From an uncultured Bacilli bacterium (GTDB lineage: Bacteria > Bacillota_I > Bacilli_A > RF39 > UBA660), in assembly GCA_947593275.1 (NCBI GenBank), contig CANQDN010000049.1, forward strand, positions 1 to 9,601: a stretch of 9,601 nucleotides of DNA, written 5' to 3'. Below the pieces are notes generated by a model. It searched no databases. It saw nothing but the letters and a program-made list of their open reading frames with translations, and was not told where the DNA came from. How positions within the stretch are numbered: position 1 is the first letter of the stretch; the number at the start of each line of letters is the position of its first letter. This document shows positions 5,596 through 9,601 of the stretch, piece after piece. The position numbers were made by a program, and so were the translations under genes.

Positions 5596-6063
5596 ATGAA
5601 ACAAGAAAATACTGTAGTACTAACTCCCGAAGGTTATTTAGAACTTGAAGCGGAGTTAAACGATTTGAAGTTAAATAAAAGACCAGAAGTGATTAATGCA
5701 CTTAAATATGCCCGCAGTTTGGGTGATTTATCCGAAAATGCCGATTATGATGCTGCTAGAAATGAACAAGCCCAACTAGAAAGTCGAATTAAAGAACTAG
5801 AATATAAACTTGAACATAGTGAAATTATTGATAATAAAGATAAAAATGTCGCTAATGTTGGTTCAACTATCGTTATAGAATATGATGTTGATGATACTGA
5901 AGAATTTAAAATAGTAGGTTCATTAGAAGCTGATCCTTTTAATAACAAAATATCTAACGAAAGTCCAATTGGTAAAGCAGTAATTGGCCATAAAGCCGGA
6001 GAAAAAATTTCCGTTGAAAGTCCTAATGGATCTTATGAAGTATTATTAAAAAGTGTCAATTAG
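5596..6063 (+). CDS. greA: Transcription elongation factor GreA
   Basis: GreA enters the secondary channel of RNA polymerase and stimulates transcript cleavage to rescue backtracked complexes. The 155-residue protein has the N-terminal antiparallel coiled coil (about 12-76). Its tip SLGDLSENADYDAARNEQ (41-58) bears the two acidic residues, D44 and E47, that coordinate the catalytic metal. The C-terminal FKBP-like domain includes SPIGKAVIGHKAGE. The length is standard. AAGGAG (5580-5585) serves as ribosome site. The gene lies 40 nt after trhP2 with no terminator between, so it is likely the last gene of the operon. In Bacillus subtilis udk lies between the U32 genes and greA; it is absent here. 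Confidence 0.97.
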   Translation: MKQENTVVLTPEGYLELEAELNDLKLNKRPEVINALKYARSLGDLSENADYDAARNEQAQLESRIKELEYKLEHSEIIDNKDKNVANVGSTIVIEYDVDDTEEFKIVGSLEADPFNNKISNESPIGKAVIGHKAGEKISVESPNGSYEVLLKSVN

Positions 6064-6066
6064 AAG

Positions 6067-6095
6067 TTGTAATAAATAAAACTATGTGATATAAT
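6067..6095 (+). promoter_or_regulatory. Strong sigma-A promoter for rplS
   Basis: TTGTAA (6067-6072), a 17-nt spacer, and a perfect TATAAT (6090-6095) with an extended TGA (6087-6089). It begins 4 nt after the greA stop codon. It is the best promoter in the window, as expected for a ribosomal protein gene. Transcription should start near 6102. Confidence 0.88.
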
Positions 6096-6102
6096 GAACA
6101 AG

Positions 6103-6146
6103 AACCCGAGAAAACAATCCGCTTTATTATTAAATGATTGTTGGTT
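6103..6146 (+). promoter_or_regulatory. Structured rplS leader, candidate L19 autoregulatory element
   Basis: The 5' leader can form AACAATC (6113-6119) with GATTGTT (6136-6142), extended below a 6-nt one-sided bulge (6107-6112) by AACC (6103-6106) with GGTT (6143-6146). Low-GC Gram-positives are known to carry an L19 leader element upstream of rplS, thought to bind L19 as feedback control. The stem is seen directly; membership of that RNA family is inferred from position and shape, and I could not match it to a covariance model. Confidence 0.55.
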
Positions 6147-6172
6147 ATAAATTATAGAAAGGATGTGTAGAA

Positions 6173-6535
6173 ATGGCTAATTTAGTTGATAAAATTAATG
6201 AACGTCATATTAAAAAAGACACACCAGAATTTCGTGTTGGAGACACTGTACGTGTAGATGTATGGGTAAAAGAAGGTAAAAAGGAAAGAATCCAAGCTTT
6301 TGAAGGCTTAGTTGTAGCTAAAAAAGGTAGTGGAGTATCTGAAACTTTCTCAGTAAGAAAAACTTCTGGAGGAGTTGGAGTTACAAGAATTTTCCCTGTA
6401 AATACCCCAACTATTGATAAAATTGTGGTTGTTAAAAAAGGTATGGTTAGAAGAGCTAAACTTAATTTCATTAAGAATATGCGTAAAGAATACCGTGTTA
6501 AAGAAAGAAACGACGCCAATAAAGGAACTATTTAG
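6173..6535 (+). CDS. rplS: 50S ribosomal protein L19
   Basis: L19 sits at the 30S-50S interface of the ribosome. The 120-residue protein shows the full family pattern: PEFRVGDTVRVDV (18-30), ERIQAFEGLVVAKKGSGVSE-type core, ETFSVRKTSGGVGVTRIFP and GMVRRAKLNFI. The usual GVGVER reads GVGVTR. GAAAGGA (6157-6163) lies 9 nt before the ATG. The gene has its own promoter, leader and terminator, so it is a single-gene unit; in many Firmicutes it follows trmD, which is not the case here. Confidence 0.98.
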   Translation: MANLVDKINERHIKKDTPEFRVGDTVRVDVWVKEGKKERIQAFEGLVVAKKGSGVSETFSVRKTSGGVGVTRIFPVNTPTIDKIVVVKKGMVRRAKLNFIKNMRKEYRVKERNDANKGTI

Positions 6536-6547
6536 GTTCTTTTTTTT
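6522..6547 (+). terminator. Intrinsic terminator of rplS
   Basis: AAGGAACT (6522-6529) pairs with GGTTCTTT (6535-6542) across a 5-nt loop, with two wobble pairs, and leads into an uninterrupted run of eight Ts (6540-6547). The hairpin overlaps the last codons and stop of rplS. Confidence 0.8.
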
Positions 6548-6566
6548 GGAATAAATTAAAATTTTA

Positions 6567-6595
6567 TTGAACAAAATTAAAAAAAGTGATACTAT
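6567..6595 (+). promoter_or_regulatory. Sigma-A promoter for lepB
   Basis: TTGAAC (6567-6572), a 17-nt spacer and TACTAT (6590-6595) with an extended TGA (6587-6589). The start would be near 6602, only about 13 nt before the ATG, with the AGGGTGA ribosome site at the very 5' end of the message. Confidence 0.75.
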
Positions 6596-6614
6596 TTTTA
6601 GGTAGGGTGATAAT

Positions 6615-7100
6615 ATGAAATTTTTAAAAAGTTTAATTCCTTATGTTATTATTATTATTGTGGTAGTTTTAATAAGAAGTTTTATTGTAACCCCAGTGCG
6701 TGTTAATGGAAAAAGTATGTATCCCACTTTAAAAGGCGGAGAAATTATGATTCTAAATAAATTAGGCAAAGTAAATCGCTTTGATATAGTAGTTTTAAAA
6801 ATTGAAAGCGAAGAAGATAACCTTATTAAAAGAATCATTGGAATGCCTGGAGAAACTGTCGAAATTAAAAATAATGAAATTTATATTAATGATAAAGTCT
6901 TGAAAGATAAATATGGTTATGGCTTAACTTATGATATTGATAAAGTAACTTTAGATGATGATGAATACTTTATTTTGGGGGATAATCGGAAGATATCTTT
7001 AGATTCAAGGGTTTTTGGAACTATTAAAAAAGATGAAATTAAAGGAACAACTAACTTTATAATTTATCCTTTTAAATCATTTGGAAAAGTAAACAAATAA
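6615..7100 (+). CDS. lepB: Signal peptidase I
   Basis: Type I signal peptidase cleaves signal peptides from exported preproteins at the outer membrane face. The 161-residue protein has one N-terminal membrane span (about 8-24). The catalytic serine is in NGKSMYPTL (S34 in the conserved SMxPT box B). Box D is LIKRIIGMPGE (70-80), with general-base lysine K72. Box E is ILGDNRKISLDSR (120-132). The length suits a minimal Gram-positive Sip-type enzyme. It stands alone after the rplS terminator with its own promoter. Gene order rplS then lepB is common in Firmicutes, often followed by a ylqF GTPase gene, which is not seen here; the accessory region begins instead. Confidence 0.97.
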   Translation: MKFLKSLIPYVIIIIVVVLIRSFIVTPVRVNGKSMYPTLKGGEIMILNKLGKVNRFDIVVLKIESEEDNLIKRIIGMPGETVEIKNNEIYINDKVLKDKYGYGLTYDIDKVTLDDDEYFILGDNRKISLDSRVFGTIKKDEIKGTTNFIIYPFKSFGKVNK

Positions 7101-7144
7101 AGTTATATTATTTATACTTTAAAAAACATCCTCCAAAACAAATA

Positions 7145-7175
7145 TTGACGGATTTATTACGATTAATCCTATATA
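7145..7175 (+). promoter_or_regulatory. Weak candidate promoter upstream of the ASCH gene
   Basis: TTGACG (7145-7150) and TATATA (7170-7175) are separated by 19 nt, longer than optimal. An alternative is TTGAAC (7186-7191) with TGC-TATGCA (7205-7213). The 183-nt gap (7101-7283) holds no gene I can support and no clear terminator for lepB, so which element drives the ASCH gene is undecided. Confidence 0.35.
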
Positions 7176-7283
7176 GTTAGACACTTTGAACCATTTTTTC
7201 GTAATGCTATGCATCATATTTTTTATATGCTTTATTAAATAACTAAAAAGGACTTTGATTATAAAAATATAAGGAGATTAAGT

Positions 7284-7631
7284 ATGAAATATAATATGAA
7301 GTTAAATAATGATCCATTTAATCGCATAAAGTCTGGAAATAAGACAATCGAAATGAGATTAAATGATGAAAAAAGACAATTATTAAAAGAAAAAGATTTA
7401 ATTGAATTTACCAATAGAACTACATCAGAAACTATATTGGTTGAAATAGTAAAATTATATAAATATGCGAGTTTTGATGAATTATATAAACATTTTGATA
7501 AAGTAGCATTAGGATATGCTGAAAATGATATTGCAAGTCCAAAAGATATGGAAAAATATTATTCTAAAGAAGAACAAGAACAATATGGGGTTCTTGGAAT
7601 AAAAATACGAATGGTAGAAGAAAGAAACTAA
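7284..7631 (+). CDS. ASCH domain-containing protein
   Basis: This 115-residue soluble protein has the ASCH pattern: MKLNNDPFNRIKSGNKTIEM near the N-terminus (IKSGxKTIExRL, about 15-26), a DLIEFTNR strand (38-45), then SFDELYKHF and a C-terminal EEQEQYGVLGIKI (about 96-108). ASCH domains share the PUA-like fold and are expected to bind RNA or nucleotides; one family member, YqfB, hydrolyses N4-acetylcytidine, but a specific reaction cannot be assigned here. AAGGAG (7271-7276) lies 7 nt before the ATG. The gene opens the accessory segment after lepB. A GTCGG/CCGAC hairpin and a rhuM-like fragment follow directly after its stop codon. Confidence 0.9.
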   Translation: MKYNMKLNNDPFNRIKSGNKTIEMRLNDEKRQLLKEKDLIEFTNRTTSETILVEIVKLYKYASFDELYKHFDKVALGYAENDIASPKDMEKYYSKEEQEQYGVLGIKIRMVEERN

Positions 7632-7635
7632 CACT

Positions 7636-7650
7636 GTCGGGAAAACCGAC
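7636..7650. repeat. Short GC-rich inverted repeat after the ASCH gene
   Basis: GTCGG (7636-7640) and CCGAC (7646-7650) enclose GAAAA. It starts 4 nt after the ASCH stop and has no T run, so it is not a normal terminator. The GTCG/CGAC core resembles palindromes inside the KilA-N gene (8462-8479) and rhuM (9429-9455). Confidence 0.6.
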
Positions 7651-7654
7651 GTTG

Positions 7655-7752
7655 ATAATTATAAAAAAGCAACACACTTTAGAATATGGGCAACTAAAAT
7701 ATTTAAAAGGAAAGATTGGCTTGTTGAAGTAAACAAGCCAATAAAAAATTGA
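7655..7752 (+). pseudogene. Decayed rhuM-like gene fragment
   Basis: A 24-nt stretch at 7678-7701 is identical to 9548-9571 inside the downstream rhuM gene, and similarity extends over about 7655-7706. The encoded KKATHFRIWATKIF matches KKATEFRIWATKIL of that RhuM protein in the same relative frame. The frame continues as KRKDWLVEVNKPIKN and stops at TGA (7750-7752), but no longer matches the RhuM sequence seen here. The upstream N-terminal half of a RhuM protein is absent. This is therefore a remnant of a duplicated or previously resident rhuM gene, internally deleted and disrupted. The 3' limit of the remnant is uncertain. Confidence 0.75.
7716..7741. repeat. Perfect 10-bp inverted repeat, terminator-like on the minus strand
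   Basis: TTGGCTTGTT (7716-7725) and AACAAGCCAA (7732-7741) are exact complements around a GAAGTA loop. On the plus strand A-rich sequence follows; read on the minus strand the stem is followed by a T- and C-rich tract (7715 downward). No minus-strand gene is evident nearby. It may be a relic terminator of a lost gene or an end of the rearranged segment. Confidence 0.5.
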
Positions 7753-7783
7753 AGAAATTAAATAAACTTATGGAGTGATAATA

Positions 7784-8200
7784 ATGAATGAAAATATTAT
7801 GATTTTAAATGGTAAAAATATTGGAATAAGTAGAATTGAATTAGATAAAAGCGATTTAAGAATTATTGATAAGTATGGCACTTATTGTTTACAAGTTTGT
7901 GTATATTATAATTGGAAGGAAATCAATAATATCAAAATTGGTAAAAAAGAAAATATTGAATTTAATGAATATATATTACATGAAAATAATGAGGCAGCAT
8001 TAATTTTGCCTTCTAAAGTTTATGTAGAAAAAATAACTAATGATTATTTATGCTTTTATTTTAATTTTGAAAATATATCAAAAACAATTACTTATATGAA
8101 TGAAAGAAATAATTTTGATATTGTACCTAACTCCCTTGAAGTTAAAGTTTTTATAGATAATAAAGACACTATAAATAACTCTATTATATACGAATTTTAA
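7784..8200 (+). CDS. Hypothetical protein (138 aa) in accessory region
   Basis: I do not recognise the family. The 138-residue product is acidic and asparagine/isoleucine-rich, with no signal peptide or membrane span. Alternating hydrophobic stretches (YCLQVCVYYNWKEI, AALILPSKVYVEKI, YLCFYFNFENI, SLEVKVFI) suggest a mostly beta fold. TGGAGTG (7771-7777) is 6 nt before the ATG at 7784; an in-frame GTG at 7775 lies within the ribosome site and is unlikely as start. It lies between a rhuM-like remnant and the KilA-N gene, so it is probably accessory cargo. A role in a mobile or defence module is only a guess from location. Confidence 0.75.
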   Translation: MNENIMILNGKNIGISRIELDKSDLRIIDKYGTYCLQVCVYYNWKEINNIKIGKKENIEFNEYILHENNEAALILPSKVYVEKITNDYLCFYFNFENISKTITYMNERNNFDIVPNSLEVKVFIDNKDTINNSIIYEF

Positions 8201-8257
8201 TTTGATAATATTTATGGAATTACATAAAAACCATTTATAAGCAAAAGAGGTGAATAT

Positions 8258-9109
8258 ATGTCTAATAAAATATTAGAAGTTCAAAACATAAGAGTCAATG
8301 TTACAAAATTAAATGATAATGATTATATTTGTATTTCTGATTTTGGTAAATATAAAGAAGGAAAATCGAAATCTGATGATATCATCCGCAATTGGTTAAG
8401 AAATAGAATTACTTTAGAGTTTTTAGGTACCTGGGAATCAATTTATAATCCAAATTTTAATTCCGTCGAATTCGACGGATTTAGAAAAAATGCTGGACTT
8501 CATACTTTTACACTTAGTGTAACTGAATGGTGTGAAAAAACAAATGCGATTGGTATTTATTCTAAACGTGGGAAATATGGTGGAACTTATGCTCATAAAG
8601 ATATAGCTTTTGAATTTGCATCTGCCATAAGTCCAGTATTCAAATTATATTTAATAAAAGAGTTTGAAAGATTAAAAGAAATAGAAAATCAAAATAGAGA
8701 ATGGGATATAAAAAGAATACTTACAAAGAATAATTATTTAATACATACTAATGCTATAAAAAGATATATATTGCCTAATAATGATTATTTTAAAAATAAA
8801 GAGTGGTTAAAATATGCAGAAGAAGCTGATATTTTAAATGTTGTGTTATTTCATACAACAGCCAAAACTTGGAGAGATCTTAATCCAGAGTTAGCAAAAA
8901 GTTCAAATCTAAGAGATTATGCTTCCATAAATGAATTAACTGTTTTATCTAATTTAGAATCCCATAATGCTGAACTAATTAAAGAAGGAAAATCAAAAGA
9001 AGAAAGATTTGAAATACTAAGTAATATATGTAAATATCAATTGGATATTCTTAATAATGCCGAAAAATTTAAATTATTAAATGAAAAAGGTTGTGATAAA
9101 AATGAATAA
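8258..9109 (+). CDS. KilA-N domain-containing protein
   Basis: The 283-residue protein carries an N-terminal KilA-N domain (about 14-140), a DNA-binding domain of phage and large DNA virus proteins and bacterial accessory genes. Recognisable parts are YICISDFGKY (23-32), IIRNWLRNR (42-50), NPNFNSVEFDGFR (64-76), TEWCEKTNAIGI (89-100) and GKYGGTYAHKDIAFEFASAI (105-124) followed by FKLYLIKEFERLKE. The remainder (about 145-283) is helical and charged, without a recognised domain. AGAGGTG (8245-8251) lies 6 nt before the ATG. Such genes often neighbour phage antirepressor-like or rhuM genes, as here. Residues 69-74 are encoded by a perfect 18-nt palindrome. The molecular function is unproven. Confidence 0.93.
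   Translation: MSNKILEVQNIRVNVTKLNDNDYICISDFGKYKEGKSKSDDIIRNWLRNRITLEFLGTWESIYNPNFNSVEFDGFRKNAGLHTFTLSVTEWCEKTNAIGIYSKRGKYGGTYAHKDIAFEFASAISPVFKLYLIKEFERLKEIENQNREWDIKRILTKNNYLIHTNAIKRYILPNNDYFKNKEWLKYAEEADILNVVLFHTTAKTWRDLNPELAKSSNLRDYASINELTVLSNLESHNAELIKEGKSKEERFEILSNICKYQLDILNNAEKFKLLNEKGCDKNE
8462..8479. repeat. Perfect 18-nt palindrome within the KilA-N gene
   Basis: TCCGTCGAATTCGACGGA is self-complementary over its whole length and starts exactly on a codon boundary, coding for SVEFDG (residues 69-74). It contains four CG dinucleotides in a genome where they are scarce. The VEFDGF-type residues are conserved in the family as I remember it, so protein constraint explains part but not necessarily all of the symmetry. 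Confidence 0.75.
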
Positions 9110-9176
9110 AAATAATACAAACATCAACTGTGCGATACGGATTTATGGAAACACCATCACAACCCCTTATAAATAG
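9102..9176 (+). CDS. Possible 24-codon leader or remnant reading frame
   Basis: An ATG overlapping the KilA-N stop opens a 24-codon frame (MNKNNTNINCAIRIYGNTIT...) that ends at TAG. The stretch 9128-9166 is visibly richer in G and C than its surroundings. It has only a weak ribosome site (inside the end of the KilA-N gene). After the stop the frame continues as KKLPKKVFTF before a second stop. It may be the remnant of a lost gene between KilA-N and rhuM rather than a functional peptide; I recognise no family. Confidence 0.25.
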   Translation: MNKNNTNINCAIRIYGNTITTPYK

Positions 9177-9235
9177 AAGAAATTGCCAAAAAAGGTTTTT
9201 ACATTTTGAGAAAATTATAGATTGGAGATGAGATA

Positions 9236-9601
9236 ATGAAAAAATTAGAACAAAATAATTTATTAATATACAAAAATAAAGATGGCAATATAGTTGTTGA
9301 TGCAATCTATAAAAATGAAACTTTATGGCTTACCCAAAAAGCTATGGCTAAAATTTTTGATTGCTCTACCGATAACATATCCCTGCATTTAAGAAACATA
9401 TTTAAAGATAATGAACTTGATGAAAAGTCAGTTGTCGAGGATTCCTCGATAACTGCTTCGGATGGAAAAAACTATAAGACTAAAATATATAATTTAGACG
9501 CTATAATTGCAGTTGGTTATCGAATTAATTCTAAAAAAGCAACTGAATTTAGAATATGGGCAACTAAAATACTAAAAGAATATATGATAAAAGGTTTTGC
9601 T
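9236..9601 (+). CDS. rhuM: RhuM family protein, 5' part, cut by window edge
   Basis: The first 122 codons of a RhuM ('virulence protein RhuM') gene are open to the window end with no stop. The N-terminal WLTQKAMAKIFDCSTDNISLHL-like block (31-52) is a helix-turn-helix-like region. The family core TASDGKNYKTKIYNLDAIIAVGYRINSKKATEFRIWATKIL follows in pieces (73-80 and 84-113). The name comes from a Salmonella SPI-3 gene; the biochemical role is unknown, though members are common near restriction-modification, toxin and phage genes. GGAG (9224-9227) lies 8 nt before the ATG. A near-perfect 27-nt palindrome codes for residues 65-74. A remnant of a close relative lies at 7655-7752. Confidence 0.93.
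   Translation, partial: MKKLEQNNLLIYKNKDGNIVVDAIYKNETLWLTQKAMAKIFDCSTDNISLHLRNIFKDNELDEKSVVEDSSITASDGKNYKTKIYNLDAIIAVGYRINSKKATEFRIWATKILKEYMIKGFA
9429..9455. repeat. Near-perfect 27-nt palindrome within rhuM
   Basis: Arms 9429-9441 and 9443-9455 are complementary at 12 of 13 positions around a central T, and the exception (9434/9450) is a G-T pair. It encodes residues in SVVEDSSITA, just before the conserved TASDGKNY block, a stretch that appears variable among RhuM proteins. The core TGTCGAGGA/TCCTCGATA resembles the GTCG-type palindromes at 7636-7650 and 8462-8479. Confidence 0.75.

Noticed and set aside
5745..5948. Minus-strand frame inside greA
   Set aside because: It is fully contained in a clear greA gene, has low-complexity serine-rich translation and no ribosome site.
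6205..6574. Two minus-strand frames over rplS
   Set aside because: They are antisense shadows of a certain ribosomal protein gene and overlap each other in different frames.
6641..6838. Minus-strand frame inside lepB
   Set aside because: Antisense to a gene with all signal peptidase motifs, with no promoter or ribosome site.
7101..7283. Insertion-sequence remnant between lepB and the ASCH gene
   Set aside because: No terminal inverted repeats, target duplication or transposase-like translation could be made out.
9069..9305. Minus-strand frame across the KilA-N/rhuM junction
   Set aside because: It overlaps the start of rhuM and end of the KilA-N gene, has Cys/His/Phe-rich shadow-like translation and no ribosome site.

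Overview
The window is AT-rich (roughly 30% GC by eye) and reads as a low-GC Gram-positive chromosome, most likely a gut Bacilli/Mollicutes-related or Erysipelotrichia-like lineage. The reasons are the Bacillus-type gene order ruvX-DUF1292-mltG-trmR-trhP1-trhP2-greA, strong AGGAGG-type ribosome binding sites, and canonical sigma-A promoters. Genes end in TAA, TAG or TGA and Trp is coded by TGG, so the standard bacterial code applies and it is not a TGA=Trp mycoplasma.

Left edge (1-676): a type III toxin-antitoxin locus. The array of GC-rich 51-nt tandem repeats cut by the window edge fits the antitoxin RNA. Each unit holds two interleaved inverted repeats that would fold as an H-type pseudoknot, and an AT-rich linker separates the units. 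The array ends in a partial repeat and a strong intrinsic terminator. The toxin gene (157-624, CptN/TenpN/ToxN-like endoribonuclease) follows, with its own terminator. Two small genes for probable single-span membrane proteins come next (740-1114).

Centre (1142-7100): housekeeping genes. One good promoter drives ruvX, a DUF1292 gene, mltG, trmR, trhP1 and trhP2, tightly packed and partly overlapping, with greA 40 nt further on. In Bacillus subtilis the same order is yrrK-yrzB-yrrL-yrrM-yrrN-yrrO-udk-greA; here udk is missing. TrmR, TrhP1 and TrhP2 together form a tRNA wobble-uridine pathway (ho5U34, then mo5U34). rplS (ribosomal protein L19) has its own near-consensus promoter, a leader hairpin that may be an autoregulatory L19 leader, and a terminator. 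lepB (signal peptidase I) follows with its own promoter.

Right part (7101-9601): an accessory region. It contains an ASCH-domain gene, a decayed fragment of a rhuM-type gene, an unrecognised 138-residue protein gene, a KilA-N-domain gene and the 5' part of an intact-looking rhuM-family gene that runs off the right edge. Short GTCG...CGAC inverted repeats occur inside the KilA-N gene, inside rhuM and at the fragment. The fragment shares a 24-nt identical stretch with the downstream rhuM, which indicates past duplication or recombination of rhuM-type genes here.

The most interesting system is the left-edge pseudoknot-repeat RNA plus toxin. The accessory rhuM/KilA-N cluster with its palindromes is second.
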